Shown here one piece after another: positions 24,882-33,736 of a stretch of DNA of 64,000 nt. Both the position numbers and the translations under genes were made by a program. The DNA is taken from assembly GCF_031157275.1 (NCBI RefSeq), contig NZ_JAVIFW010000001.1, positions 868,001 to 932,000 of the forward strand. Reading direction: 5' to 3'. Position 1 is the first letter of the stretch. Each line of letters begins with the position of its first letter. A model generated the notes under the pieces. That model saw only the letters and a program-made list of their open reading frames with translations. It did no database searches and was not told where the DNA came from. This DNA comes from Streptomyces sp. LHD-70. Its GTDB lineage: Bacteria; Actinomycetota; Actinomycetes; Streptomycetales; Streptomycetaceae.

Positions 24882-25771
24882 GCCGCCGCGACCCGGGCCG
24901 CCAGCCGCACATTGCCCCGCACCGCCGCCAGATTCGCCCGCAGCGACGCCCCGTCCGTGTGCCGCACCAGGAAGTCGAGGAGGAACGGCGTCACCGCCTG
25001 CCCGGTGACGCCGCGCTCCGCGCACTCCCGCAGCGCCTCGTCAAGGACCCGCGCGTGCAGCCGGGGATCGAGCTGGTCCTCCTCGGCCACGGGGTTCGCC
25101 ACGATCAGCGCCGAGTGGGGCCCACCGAGCAGGTCCTGCGCCCGCAGCACCGCCGCCACCTCCTCGGGCGAGTTCAGCGTCCAGTCGACCGGGTGTCCCG
25201 AGTCGGTGAGGTAGAAGCCGGGGAAGCGGTCCGTCCCGTACCCGGCGACCGTCACACCCAGCGTCTCGAGCCGCTGCAACGTGGCCGGCACGTCCAGGAT
25301 CGACTTCACCCCCGCACACACCACCGCGATCCGTGTACGGGACAGCAGCGCCAGGTCCGCCGACTCGTCCTGGGTCGACGTCCACTCCCGGTGCACCCCG
25401 CCGAGCCCTCCCGTCGCGAAGACACGTACGCCCGCGCGTGCCGCTAGGAACGCCGTCGCCGACACCGTCGTCGCCCCGCTCGCCCCCGTCGCGAGCGCCG
25501 GTGCCAGGTCCCGGTGGCCCAGCTTCCGGATGCCGTCGCCCGACGCGATCCGCTCCACCTGCTCCTTGTCGAGGCCGACCCTGGCCCGCCCGTCCAGCAC
25601 AGCCACCGTCGCCGGCACGGCGCCCTCTCGGCGGACCGACTCCTCCAGTTCCAGAGCCACTTGGAGGTTCTGCGGGCGCGGCAGCCCGTGCGCGATGATC
25701 GTCGACTCCAGGGCCACGACCGGCCGCCCCGCCGCCAACGCCTCTCTGACCTCTTCCGACACGATCAGCAC
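24869..25771 (-). CDS. psuG: Pseudouridine-5'-phosphate glycosidase
   Basis: Encodes 300 residues, close to the usual ~305. Strong family blocks are visible: [78 protein letters not shown] and [11 protein letters not shown]. The Lys and metal-binding Asp of the active site lie in these. The enzyme splits pseudouridine 5'-phosphate to uracil and ribose 5-phosphate. GTG 25771 has GGGAGG 6 nt upstream. The longer reading frame to 26221 is antisense-like. The kinase follows with an overlap, so the two are one operon. Confidence 0.95.
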   Translation of the reverse strand: MLIVSEEVREALAAGRPVVALESTIIAHGLPRPQNLQVALELEESVRREGAVPATVAVLDGRARVGLDKEQVERIASGDGIRKLGHRDLAPALATGASGATTVSATAFLAARAGVRVFATGGLGGVHREWTSTQDESADLALLSRTRIAVVCAGVKSILDVPATLQRLETLGVTVAGYGTDRFPGFYLTDSGHPVDWTLNSPEEVAAVLRAQDLLGGPHSALIVANPVAEEDQLDPRLHARVLDEALRECAERGVTGQAVTPFLLDFLVRHTDGASLRANLAAVRGNVRLAARVAAAWSR

Positions 25772-25941
25772 CCTTGACCTCCCATCGCCTGCACCCGTGA
25801 CCCTTCCCGAGCGCGAGTCCGTTTCCCCGTCCTGCCCCATCCCGCCACGCCCCGCCCCGCCCTTCCGCTCTCGTCTCATCCCTGGCGGTGACCCCCACCG
25901 CCCAAACCCACGCTCGGCGCGGCGGAGGCGCGTGTCGGCGC

Positions 25942-26736
25942 TCAGGCTCCCCTGCGCGCCCCCACCCAGGGCATCAGCCGCCTCTCCCCCCACCCGAGCA
26001 GCGCGTTGATACCGAGGCCCAGCACACCCGCCCACAGCGTGCCCGCCAGCACGTCCGTCGTGCCGTCGGGTATCTGGGAGGCCTGCGCGATGAACGTTCC
26101 GAGCCCCTCCCCGAAGCCCGACAGGATCTCCGACGCGACCGCGAGGATCAGCGCCACGGCCGCCGAGATCCGCACCCCCGCCGCGAGGAACGGAGCGGTC
26201 GCCGGCAGAGACACCCGCCACAGCACCTGCAGACGCCCGAATCCGAAGGCCCGCAAGGTGTCCTTGGCGACCGGGTCGACATCACCGAGCCCGTACACCG
26301 TGTTGAACAGCACCGGCCACACACACGCGTACGCGATGACCGTCACCTGCATCTCACTGCCGGTGCCGAGCAGCAGCGCGGCCAGCGGGATCAGCGCCAC
26401 CGAAGGGATCGGCCGCAGGAACTCCACGACCGCGCGGGCCGCAGCGTCGACCTTCGGCACGCTGCCGAACAGCACCCCCAACGGCACGGCCATGGCACAT
26501 CCGAGCAGCACTCCGTACGCCCACACGCTGAGCGTCGTCCCCACACCCTCGAGGAAGAGCTGGTCACCGGCGAGCTCCGTCGCGCGCGCCACGACCTCGG
26601 AGGACGGCGGCAGATAGGCCTGCTGCACGATGCCCGCACGGCCCGCCACCTCTCCGGCCGCCAGCACGACGAGGACGCCGACGAGCCCGAGCAGGGCCCG
26701 CCGCGGCCGGGTCAGGGGTGCCGTCACCGCGCTCAT
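25942..26736 (-). CDS. ABC transporter permease, SsuC/TauC type
   Basis: Encodes 264 residues with six hydrophobic segments and a binding-protein-dependent permease motif (EAA loop) near [35 protein letters not shown]. It belongs to the nitrate/sulfonate/taurine and thiamine-precursor permease group. Its ATG overlaps the stop of the binding-protein gene (ATGA, 26733-26736), so they are co-translated. No ATPase gene is nearby, so the motor subunit must come from elsewhere. Downstream, 170 bp separate it from psuG on the same strand. Confidence 0.88.
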   Translation of the reverse strand: MSAVTAPLTRPRRALLGLVGVLVVLAAGEVAGRAGIVQQAYLPPSSEVVARATELAGDQLFLEGVGTTLSVWAYGVLLGCAMAVPLGVLFGSVPKVDAAARAVVEFLRPIPSVALIPLAALLLGTGSEMQVTVIAYACVWPVLFNTVYGLGDVDPVAKDTLRAFGFGRLQVLWRVSLPATAPFLAAGVRISAAVALILAVASEILSGFGEGLGTFIAQASQIPDGTTDVLAGTLWAGVLGLGINALLGWGERRLMPWVGARRGA

Positions 26737-27845
26737 GACGACCCTGCCCGGAACAGCAGCTTCTCCGGGTCGAGCCGCTTCTTCAGGAGGCCGCCCTCCG
26801 TCATCATCGTGATCAACTTCCCGATGTGTACGGGGTTGTTGGAGCGCGCGTAGGTGGGGAGCGCGATGGCGCGGGCCGTCTTCACATCGAGCTTGGTGTA
26901 GCCCGGCAGCACCTCCTCGACGTGGTCCCGGTTCTGCGCAGCATCCCGCTGCGCCCGCTGTACGGCCCGCTGGAAGGCGGCCGCCGTCCTCGGGTTCTCG
27001 TCGGTGAACCGCTGCGTCGTCCCGTATCCGGAGAGGGGCAGTCCGGAGGCGGGGCCGCTCGCGCCGTCGACGACCACGCGCGCGCCGAGTCTGCGTCTGG
27101 CGTCCGTCAGGAACGGCTCGGTGATGTCGGCCGCCTCCACCTGCCCCTTCTCCAGGGCGGCGGCCATCTGCGGGAAGGGCACCTGCCGGTACTCCACCGG
27201 CTTCGCGTCGCCGCCCGCGTCCTCGAGGATCGCGTCGAGCCGCAGTGACTGAATGCTGTGCAGGACGTTCTCCGCGACCTTGCGGCCCTGGAGGTCCTTC
27301 GCCGTACGGATCGGGGAGTCGGGCAGGACGACGACGTCCATGGAGTGCGGCGCGAGGGCTACGCCGTCCACGAGGATCCGCACCTTCAAGGTGCCCCGGT
27401 CCCGGGCCTGGAGCAGCGTCACGTAGTTGCCGCCCGCCACGACGTCCACCTGGCCGTTGGCCAGCGCCGGGATGGCCTGCACGCTTTGCTGCACGGGCCG
27501 CACCCGCACCCGTAGCCCCTCGTCCTTGAAGTAGCCGCGCTCCTGGGCGATGTAGAGCGCGGCGCTGTCCACGAGCGGTGTCGCCGCGACGGTCACCGTG
27601 GACTTCTCCAGGCCGTCGCCACCCACGCCTGTGCCGCCCTCGGAGCCCGAGCCTCCGCAGCCGGTCGCGAGCAGGAGCAGCGCGACCGGAACCGCCATGA
27701 GCCGGCGCAGTACGCCCCGCGCCCGCGGCGAACGGCGCCGGGAAGAGCGGCCCGAGCCCGAGCAGCTCCCTGACGAGCTCCCCGAAGGGCCGGTCTCCCG
27801 TGCTGCCGAGTGACGTGCCGTGGTGTGCTTGGTCTGCTGTGACAC
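26733..27845 (-). CDS. ABC transporter substrate-binding lipoprotein (NMT1/SsuA type)
   Basis: Encodes 370 residues. GTG 27845 has GGGGGAG 6 nt upstream. An unusually long Ser/Arg-rich N-terminus of about 50 residues precedes the hydrophobic stretch LMAVPVALLLLATGC and a Gly/Ser-rich linker, a lipoprotein signal with a non-ideal lipobox. The binding domain follows (VAATPLVDSAALYIAQERGYFKDEGLRV..ALANGQVDVVAGGNYVTLL), typical of SsuA/TauA/ThiY-like proteins. The ligand is unknown; a nucleoside or pyrimidine is attractive given psuG-psuK downstream but is only inferred. Confidence 0.87.
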   Translation of the reverse strand: MSQQTKHTTARHSAARETGPSGSSSGSCSGSGRSSRRRSPRARGVLRRLMAVPVALLLLATGCGGSGSEGGTGVGGDGLEKSTVTVAATPLVDSAALYIAQERGYFKDEGLRVRVRPVQQSVQAIPALANGQVDVVAGGNYVTLLQARDRGTLKVRILVDGVALAPHSMDVVVLPDSPIRTAKDLQGRKVAENVLHSIQSLRLDAILEDAGGDAKPVEYRQVPFPQMAAALEKGQVEAADITEPFLTDARRRLGARVVVDGASGPASGLPLSGYGTTQRFTDENPRTAAAFQRAVQRAQRDAAQNRDHVEEVLPGYTKLDVKTARAIALPTYARSNNPVHIGKLITMMTEGGLLKKRLDPEKLLFRAGSS

Positions 27846-27873
27846 CGTCAACTCCCCCGTATCAGAGATCACT

Positions 27874-27903
27874 TGGATAGTGCATGGCGCGTCCGCGGTT
27901 CAA
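27874..27903 (-). promoter_or_regulatory. Promoter of the ABC lipoprotein operon
   Basis: On the minus strand TTGAAC (27903-27898), an 18-nt spacer and TATCCA (27879-27874) lie 29 nt before the GTG. CGCGGT-N5-ACCGCG (27894-27910) overlaps the -35 and is a possible operator. Confidence 0.55.
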
Positions 27904-27975
27904 GACCGCGTGCCGAGCCGCGGCGGCCGGTGAACAGCCAAAAGACCGCAGTACGTGAGCCGTTCGACCGCGCTC

Positions 27976-27989
27976 TAAAGTGACCGTCC
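27976..27989 (+). promoter_or_regulatory. Leaderless -10 box of cupin gene
   Basis: TAAAGT (27976-27981) ends 8 nt before the ATG at 27990 and there is no ribosome binding site, consistent with a leaderless transcript. Confidence 0.5.
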
Positions 27990-28352
27990 ATGACGACAGC
28001 CGACGCCGCGCCCGCCTCGTTCAGCACGCACATCCCCGACGCCGAACTGGAGCCAGAGCCCCTCGACCCGGCGCAGATCGTCTCCGGCGACCCCGTCGTG
28101 ACCGGCAAGGTGCTCTGGGAGTCCCCGGACGGCCGGCAGGTGCGCGGCATCTGGCAGATCACGCCCGGAGTGGTCACCGACACCGAGGCCGACGAGCTCT
28201 TCGTGGTCGTCAGCGGACGCGCCACCGTCGAGGTCGAAGGCGGGGACGTGCTGGAGATCGGCCCGGGCGACATGGCCGTCCTGCGCGAGGGCGACCGCAC
28301 GACCTGGACGGTGCACGAGACCCTCCGCAAGGCGTACCACATCAACCTCTAG
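27990..28352 (+). CDS. Small cupin protein (DUF861-like)
   Basis: Encodes 120 residues forming one cupin barrel: GIWQITPGVVTDTEADELFVVVSGRATVEVEGGDVLEIGPGDMAVLREGDRTTWTVHE. The usual first-motif histidines are partly replaced (TEADE in place of HxHxxxxE), and a His remains in WTVHETLRK. Related proteins include ureidoglycolate- or ethanolamine-associated cupins. No substrate can be assigned. It faces the ogt gene convergently. Confidence 0.82.
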   Translation: MTTADAAPASFSTHIPDAELEPEPLDPAQIVSGDPVVTGKVLWESPDGRQVRGIWQITPGVVTDTEADELFVVVSGRATVEVEGGDVLEIGPGDMAVLREGDRTTWTVHETLRKAYHINL

Positions 28353-28397
28353 GGCGCATGGGCGAGTTCGGGCTCACAACGGCTGGTGCGTGCGGGC

Positions 28398-28961
28398 TCA
28401 GAACAGCGGTCTCGGCAGAACCCCTTCGAGGGCGAGCAGTTGCCGCTTGGTCTCCAGGCCGCCGCCGAACCCGCCTATCCCCCCGTCGCTCTCGACCACC
28501 CGATGGCACGGCACCACGACCGGCAGCGGATTGGCGCCCATGGCCGCACCCACGGCCTGGGCCGCACCGGGCTGGCCGACTCGGGCCGCCAACTCGCCGT
28601 ACCCCACGACCGCGCCGTACGGCACACCCGCCGCGAGCTCGCGCAGCACCTCACGGTTGAAGCCGGAGATCAGCGACCAGTCCAGGTCGAGCGTGAACGT
28701 GCGCAGCTCGCCCGCGAAGTAGGCAGCGAGCTGGCGTATCGGCTCCGCGAGACGTGCGGAGCCGGGGGCCTCGACGGGTGCGGCGCCGAAGCGGGCCGCG
28801 AGTCTGTCGACGGCCGTCCTCCGGGTCTGCGCGTCGGCGTGGAAGACGACATTGACGAGCCCATGGCCGGTCGCGGCCAGGAGCAGCGGGCCGATGTCGC
28901 TGTCGACGACGGCCCACTCGACGCCCTGGCCGGGGGTCTGCGGATCACGGTTCGCGTTCAC
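28398..28961 (-). CDS. ogt: Methylated-DNA-protein cysteine S-methyltransferase
   Basis: Encodes 187 residues. The alkyl-acceptor motif PCHRVV is in NPLPVVVPCHRVVESDGGIGGFGGGLETKRQLLALE, preceded by the HTH and Arg-finger region (VPYGAVVGYGELAARVGQPGAAQAVGAAMGANP). It removes O6-alkyl groups from guanine in a single-turnover reaction. GTG 28961 was chosen because it lies exactly 7 nt after the TACGGT -10 of a RecA-NDp promoter. A longer version starting at 29003 would begin inside that promoter. It is one of three leaderless DNA-repair genes here. Confidence 0.93.
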   Translation of the reverse strand: MNANRDPQTPGQGVEWAVVDSDIGPLLLAATGHGLVNVVFHADAQTRRTAVDRLAARFGAAPVEAPGSARLAEPIRQLAAYFAGELRTFTLDLDWSLISGFNREVLRELAAGVPYGAVVGYGELAARVGQPGAAQAVGAAMGANPLPVVVPCHRVVESDGGIGGFGGGLETKRQLLALEGVLPRPLF

Positions 28962-28968
28962 GCAGACA

Positions 28969-28991
28969 ACCGTACGACCGGGCACTGACAA
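28969..28991 (-). promoter_or_regulatory. RecA-NDp (PafBC-type) DNA-damage promoter of ogt
   Basis: Minus strand: TTGTCAGTG (28991-28983), 8-nt spacer, TACGGT (28974-28969). It is identical in both boxes to the uvrB promoter and matches the mycobacterial consensus TTGTCRGTG-N8-TAnnnT. The GTG start follows after 7 nt. Confidence 0.88.
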
Positions 28992-29076
28992 CGGGCCCGG
29001 CATCGCGATCCGGCCGCGGAATTCCGGGGCACGCGGGGCTCTGGCTCCGCCGCCGAGGGCAGGCAGGCCGACATGA

Positions 29077-29165
29077 CGGGAGCGCGGCGCGCAGCCCCCC
29101 GACCGCGCGCCGCGCTCCCGTGCCGACCCGGCGGGCGGACGCGGCCCGAGGCCGGGCCGCGTCCG
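29077..29165 (-). terminator. Two strong tandem hairpins after glpQ
   Basis: The first has a perfect 15-bp stem: CGGGAGCGCGGCGCG (29077-29091) pairs with 29106-29120. The second has a perfect 13-bp stem: CGGACGCGGCCCG (29136-29148) pairs with 29153-29165 around a 4-nt loop. Both lie just downstream of the glpQ stop and upstream of ogt. Confidence 0.85.
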
Positions 29166-29204
29166 TGCCGGGTCGTGTCCGCTGCCGAAGCGTCCCCGCT
29201 TCGC

Positions 29205-30116
29205 TCAGTCGTCGTCGCCGACCGCCGAGCGCACCACGTCCGGCCTGTTGGTGATGATCCCGTCGACGCCGTACCCGGCCGCGCGCCGCGCGTCGGCCGC
29301 CTCGTCGACGGTCCACGTGTAGATCTCCAGCGGCTTGCCGTGCGGGCCGCTCATCGAGTGGATCGCCGCCACGTACGCCCGCGAGATCGTGGTGTGCCGC
29401 GAGTTGATCTGGTCGACGAACGTCGCGTACTCCGGCAGCTCCGCGACCGAGGGCGTACCCAGGAAGCCCTTCTTGATGTCGGGCCGCAGCGCGTGCACCT
29501 TGCGCATGCTGTCCGCGTTGAAGCTCTGCCACACCAGCTTGCTCCCGACGTGCCCGCGGTCGAGCCAGCCCGTCTTCTTGAGCACCCGCAGAGTGTCCTG
29601 CTCGATGCCGGGGTACAGCTCCGGCTTCTTCACCTCGAGGACCAGCTTCTGGTGGTTCCGCTCGACCCGGTTCATGTACTGCTCGAGCGTCGGCACGCGC
29701 GCGCCCTTGTACTTGGCGTCGAACCAGCTGCCCGCGTCCAGCTTGGCGATCTCGGCGGCGGTGAAGTCCGCGACCTTCCAGGGGGCGCGGTCGGGGAACA
29801 CCTCCTCGACGTTCGTCGTCCGCTTCAGGTTGTCGTCGTGCATGACGACGAGCTCGCCGTCCTTGGTGCGCTGCACGTCGTTCTCGACCCAACGGAAGCC
29901 CATGTCCCGGGCCTTGTCGATGGCGGCGAGCGTGTTCTCGGGGGCGTACGCGGAGGCGCCGCGGTGCGCGACGACGAGCGGGCCGTCGGTCTCGGCGGGT
30001 GCCTGGACGGCGTTCGTGCTCTGCGGAGCGGCGGCGTGGGCCGTGGTCGTGGGGAGCAAGAGCGCGCCGACTCCCAGTAGCGCTGCGGCTGTTGCTGCTG
30101 CGGGACGTGCGTACAC
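29205..30116 (-). CDS. glpQ: Secreted glycerophosphodiester phosphodiesterase
   Basis: Encodes 303 residues. The signal peptide is VYARPAAATAAALLGVGALLLPTTTAHAAA. The GDPD catalytic motifs are VAHRGASAYAPENTLAAIDKA (HR..PEN) and MHDDNLKRTTN, with metal-binding Glu in WVENDVQ and LEVKKPE. It releases glycerol 3-phosphate from phospholipid deacylation products and teichoic acids outside the cell. GTG 30116 has GAGGAG 5 nt upstream. A PHO-box-like tandem repeat lies 70 nt upstream. In S. coelicolor two glpQ genes are PhoP-controlled, so phosphate regulation is expected. Confidence 0.92.
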   Translation of the reverse strand: MYARPAAATAAALLGVGALLLPTTTAHAAAPQSTNAVQAPAETDGPLVVAHRGASAYAPENTLAAIDKARDMGFRWVENDVQRTKDGELVVMHDDNLKRTTNVEEVFPDRAPWKVADFTAAEIAKLDAGSWFDAKYKGARVPTLEQYMNRVERNHQKLVLEVKKPELYPGIEQDTLRVLKKTGWLDRGHVGSKLVWQSFNADSMRKVHALRPDIKKGFLGTPSVAELPEYATFVDQINSRHTTISRAYVAAIHSMSGPHGKPLEIYTWTVDEAADARRAAGYGVDGIITNRPDVVRSAVGDDD

Positions 30117-30185
30117 GTGGACTCCTCGGGTCGAGAGAGCGCGGACCGGACGAGAGTGACAGTCGATGACCAACAAGAGGCAGGC

Positions 30186-30207
30186 GCCGGATGGACACAG
30201 GTTGAAC
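30186..30207 (-). promoter_or_regulatory. PHO-box-like tandem 11-bp repeats (PhoP operator)
   Basis: Minus strand GTTCAACCTGT (30207-30197) is directly followed by GTCCATCCGGC (30196-30186). The Streptomyces PhoP direct repeat unit is 11 bp, close to GTTCACCCGGC. The second unit matches at 9 of 11 and the first keeps GTTCA-CC. Spacing is exactly 11 bp. Confidence 0.72.
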
Positions 30208-30380
30208 GGAGTTGCCCCGAGACAGCCCGAACACGCCCATGCCGCCGGATTCTTTGCCGAAAAATCGCTCGTACGTTTGTCGGTGCGCTCTAATCTCTGC
30301 TCAATCACTCGCACTGAGAGGGTGATTGCACGGGGGCTCGCAGGTGATACCGAGTCAATTCAGGTGGAGGGCTGCCGCGC

Positions 30381-31280
30381 ATGCAGGGGACGGTCGACGG
30401 ATTCAGTTACGGGCTCGTCACGCCCGTGGTCGCGTACCTGATGGCCTGCCTCGGTGGTGCGCTGGGCCTGCGCTGTACCACCAGATCGCTGCTCGTGGAG
30501 AACTCCTGGCGGCCGGGCTGGCTCGCCCTCGGCTCGGTCGCCATCGGCTCGGGCATCTGGACCATGCACTTCGTGGCGATGATGGGGTTCGCCGTCGAAG
30601 GGGCCCCCGTCCGGTACGACGCCGCGATCACGTTCGCCAGCCTGGGCCTCGCCATCGTGATGGTCGGCATCGGGATCTTCATCGTGGGCTATCGCGGAGC
30701 GACAGTCATGGCGCTCTTCACGGGCGGCACCATCACCGGTCTCGGCGTCGCCTCCATGCACTATCTGGGCATGGCTGGAATGCGCCTGCAGGGGTCCCTC
30801 CGGTACGACACGTTCACCGTCTCCCTCTCTGTGGTGATCGCCGTCGTCGCGGCCACCGCCGCGCTCTGGGCCGCCGTACAGGTGCGGGGTTTCCTGTGGA
30901 GCCTCGGGGCCAGCCTCGTCATGGGGCTCGCGGTGACCGGCATGCACTACACCGGCATGGCCGCCCTCGACGTGCACCTGCACGGCTCCGGCAGTGTGAC
31001 GGCCGGTGACCCGCCCGCCGAACTGCTCGCGCCCATGATGATCGGCCCGCTCGCCTTCCTCGTCCTGGCCGGCGTGGTCGTGATGTTCGATCCGCTGATG
31101 GCGACGGGCGCCGACCGGCAGCGCGCGGAGCAGAGTCCGCGCCCCGGCCCCGCGCTCGTGCCCCGCCCCGGCATACCGGCCCACGGACCCGGCTCCGACG
31201 CGGCCCGAGGCCGCCCGCCCCGCCGCCGCACCTTCGTCCCGGCCCCGTCGCGAGGCCCGCGCTCCCGCCTCGACCGATGA
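30381..31280 (+). CDS. MHYT-domain integral membrane sensor protein
   Basis: Encodes 299 residues with seven hydrophobic helices. The three signature motifs are present as WTMHFVAMMGF, ASMHYLGMAGM and TGMHYTGMAAL, near the outer face of successive helices and proposed to bind copper and sense O2, CO or NO. There is no GGDEF, EAL or kinase output domain. Instead the protein ends in a Pro/Arg-rich cytoplasmic tail of about 60 residues. ATG 30381 has GGAGGG at 30364-30369. It is divergent from glpQ with a 264-bp shared control region. Confidence 0.88.
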   Translation: MQGTVDGFSYGLVTPVVAYLMACLGGALGLRCTTRSLLVENSWRPGWLALGSVAIGSGIWTMHFVAMMGFAVEGAPVRYDAAITFASLGLAIVMVGIGIFIVGYRGATVMALFTGGTITGLGVASMHYLGMAGMRLQGSLRYDTFTVSLSVVIAVVAATAALWAAVQVRGFLWSLGASLVMGLAVTGMHYTGMAALDVHLHGSGSVTAGDPPAELLAPMMIGPLAFLVLAGVVVMFDPLMATGADRQRAEQSPRPGPALVPRPGIPAHGPGSDAARGRPPRRRTFVPAPSRGPRSRLDR

Positions 31281-31348
31281 TCACCGGTCAGCCGTCCACG
31301 CACGTGTGACCAGGCAGGACGGCGGCTCCGGGCCGAATGCGGGGCGGG

Positions 31349-31371
31349 TTGTCAGTGGGGAGTCGTACGGT
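31349..31371 (+). promoter_or_regulatory. RecA-NDp (PafBC-type) DNA-damage promoter of uvrB
   Basis: TTGTCAGTG (31349-31357), 8-nt spacer, TACGGT (31366-31371), then 7 nt to the ATG. It matches the consensus of the RecA-independent mycobacterial damage promoter at every defined position. Confidence 0.9.
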
Positions 31372-31378
31372 GGTTCTC

Positions 31379-33541
31379 ATGCGGCCCGTATCCAAGATCG
31401 AACGCACGGTGGCGCCCTTCGAGGTCGTCAGCCCGTACCAGCCCAGCGGTGACCAGCCCACCGCCATCGCCGAGCTCGACCGACGCATCCGCGCAGGCGA
31501 GAAGGACGTCGTCCTGCTCGGCGCGACCGGCACCGGCAAGTCCGCCACCACCGCGTGGATGATCGAGAAGCTGCAGCGCCCCACGCTCGTGATGGCGCCG
31601 AACAAGACGCTCGCGGCGCAGCTGGCCAACGAGTTCCGCGAACTCCTGCCGAACAACGCCGTCGAGTACTTCGTCTCGTACTACGACTACTACCAGCCCG
31701 AGGCGTACGTCCCGCAGTCGGACACCTACATCGAGAAGGACTCCTCGATCAACGAGGAGGTGGAGCGCCTGCGCCACTCCGCCACCAACTCGCTGCTCAC
31801 CCGGCGGGACGTCGTGGTGGTCGCCTCCGTCTCCTGCATCTACGGCCTGGGCACGCCGCAGGAATACGTCGACCGCATGGTCTCCCTGAAGATCGGCGAG
31901 GAGATCGACCGCGACCAACTCCTGCGCCGCTTCGTCGACATCCAGTACACGCGCAACGACCTCGCCTTCACGCGCGGCACCTTCCGCGTCCGCGGCGACA
32001 CCATCGAGATCTTCCCCGTGTACGAGGAACTCGCGGTCCGCATCGAGATGTTCGGGGACGAGATCGAGGCGCTCTCCACCCTGCACCCGCTCACCGGCGA
32101 GGTCATCAGCGACGACGAGCAGCTGTACGTCTTCCCGGCCTCCCACTACGTCGCGGGCCCCGAGCGCATGGAGAAGGCGATCACCGGCATCGAGAAGGAG
32201 CTGGACGAGCGCCTGGCCGAGCTGGAGAAGCAGGGCAAGATGCTGGAGGCGCAGCGCCTGCGCATGCGCACCACCTACGACCTGGAGATGCTCCGCCAGA
32301 TCGGCTCCTGCTCAGGCATCGAGAACTACTCGATGCACTTCGACGACCGCGACCCCGGCACACCCCCGCACACCCTCCTCGACTACTTCCCGGACGACTT
32401 CCTGCTCGTCCTGGACGAGTCCCATGTGACCGTGCCGCAGATCGGCGCCATGTACGAGGGCGACGCCTCCCGCAAGCGCACCCTCGTCGACCACGGCTTC
32501 CGGCTCCCCTCCGCGCTCGACAACCGCCCGCTGAAGTGGGAGGAGTTCCAGAAGCGCATCGACCAGACCGTGTACCTCTCGGCCACCCCGGGGACGTACG
32601 AGCTCTCGCGCGGGGACGGGCACGTGGAGCAGATCATCCGCCCCACCGGCCTGGTCGACCCGGAGGTCGTCGTCAAGCCCACGGAGGGGCAGATCGACGA
32701 CCTGGTGCACGAGATCCGCACCCGCGCGGAGAAGGACGAGCGCGTCCTCGTCACCACGCTCACCAAGAAGATGGCCGAAGACCTCACGGACTACTTCCTC
32801 GAACTGGGCATCCAGGTCCGCTATTTGCACAGTGACGTCGACACCCTGCGCCGCATCGAGCTGCTGCGGGAGCTGCGCGCGGGCGAGTTCGACGTCCTGG
32901 TCGGCATCAACCTCCTCCGTGAGGGCCTCGACCTGCCCGAGGTCTCGCTGGTGGCGATCCTCGACGCCGACAAGGAGGGCTTCCTGCGCTCCGGCACCTC
33001 CCTGATCCAGACCATCGGCCGCGCGGCGCGCAACGTCTCCGGCCAGGTCCACATGTACGCGGACAAGATCACCCCGGCGATGGAGAAGGCCATCGACGAG
33101 ACCAACCGGCGCCGCGAGAAGCAGGTCGCGTACAACAAGGCGAACGGCATCGACCCGCAGCCGCTCCGCAAGAAGATCAACGACATCGTGTCGGCCATCG
33201 CCCGTGAGGAGGTCGACACGGAGGAGCTCCTCGGCTCCGGCTACCGCAAGGCCAAGGACGGCAAGGGCGCCAAGGCCCCGGTGCCGTCCCTCGGTTCGGC
33301 GAAGGGGCAGGACGCCACGGCGGGTACGTCCGCCAAGTCGCGCAAGGGGGCCAAGGCCAAGGCCGAGCAGGTTCCCACGGACCGGCCCGCGGCCGAACTC
33401 GCCGAGCAGATCGAGGAGATGACCGACCGGATGCGTGCCGCGGCCGCGGACCTCCAGTTCGAGGTCGCCGCCCGGCTGCGTGACGAGGTCTCCGAGATGA
33501 AGAAGGAACTGCGTCAGATGAAGGAGGCGGGCCTCGCCTGA
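31379..33541 (+). CDS. uvrB: UvrABC excinuclease subunit B
   Basis: Encodes 720 residues. Walker A is GATGTGKS at 48-55. The beta-hairpin [12 protein letters not shown] that inserts between strands is intact. Helicase motifs include [27 protein letters not shown] and [14 protein letters not shown] domain ([32 protein letters not shown]) at the C-terminus contacts UvrC. A Lys/Ala/Gly linker of about 45 residues before it is longer than in E. coli. It is the damage-verification subunit of nucleotide excision repair. ATG 31379 lies 7 nt after the -10 box and has no ribosome binding site, so the mRNA is probably leaderless. Confidence 0.98.
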   Translation: MRPVSKIERTVAPFEVVSPYQPSGDQPTAIAELDRRIRAGEKDVVLLGATGTGKSATTAWMIEKLQRPTLVMAPNKTLAAQLANEFRELLPNNAVEYFVSYYDYYQPEAYVPQSDTYIEKDSSINEEVERLRHSATNSLLTRRDVVVVASVSCIYGLGTPQEYVDRMVSLKIGEEIDRDQLLRRFVDIQYTRNDLAFTRGTFRVRGDTIEIFPVYEELAVRIEMFGDEIEALSTLHPLTGEVISDDEQLYVFPASHYVAGPERMEKAITGIEKELDERLAELEKQGKMLEAQRLRMRTTYDLEMLRQIGSCSGIENYSMHFDDRDPGTPPHTLLDYFPDDFLLVLDESHVTVPQIGAMYEGDASRKRTLVDHGFRLPSALDNRPLKWEEFQKRIDQTVYLSATPGTYELSRGDGHVEQIIRPTGLVDPEVVVKPTEGQIDDLVHEIRTRAEKDERVLVTTLTKKMAEDLTDYFLELGIQVRYLHSDVDTLRRIELLRELRAGEFDVLVGINLLREGLDLPEVSLVAILDADKEGFLRSGTSLIQTIGRAARNVSGQVHMYADKITPAMEKAIDETNRRREKQVAYNKANGIDPQPLRKKINDIVSAIAREEVDTEELLGSGYRKAKDGKGAKAPVPSLGSAKGQDATAGTSAKSRKGAKAKAEQVPTDRPAAELAEQIEEMTDRMRAAAADLQFEVAARLRDEVSEMKKELRQMKEAGLA

Positions 33542-33575
33542 GACCGGTGAGCAACGCCTGAGCACGCCGCCGCAC

Positions 33576-33597
33576 CCGGCCGGAGCCGACCGGCCGG
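33576..33597 (+). terminator. Hairpin after uvrB
   Basis: CCGGCCGG (33576-33583) and CCGGCCGG (33590-33597) can pair around AGCCGA, 35 bp after the uvrB stop. There is no U tract, as is usual in Streptomyces. Confidence 0.5.
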
Positions 33598-33653
33598 CCG
33601 GGGCCGACCGGAGTGTTGCAAGAACGCCACAAAGCGCTGTCCGGGCTGCGGCG

Positions 33654-33676
33654 CTGTCAGTGGCACTGCGTAGGGT
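33654..33676 (+). promoter_or_regulatory. RecA-NDp-like promoter of the short terD gene
   Basis: CTGTCAGTG (33654-33662), 8-nt spacer, TAGGGT (33671-33676). One mismatch to the -35 consensus, exact spacing. Unlike ogt, uvrB and uvrC, a leader of about 55 nt with its own ribosome binding site follows. Confidence 0.82.
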
Positions 33677-33736
33677 GCTGAGCAACCGCACTTGGGGCGG
33701 TTGGTCGTTGGGGAAAGGTTCGAGAGGGGACAGCGC

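Noticed and set aside
30277..30296. TTGTCGGTG followed by TAATCT upstream of the MHYT gene, resembling a sixth RecA-NDp promoter
   Set aside because: The spacer is 5 nt, not 8, while the other five sites all have exactly 8.
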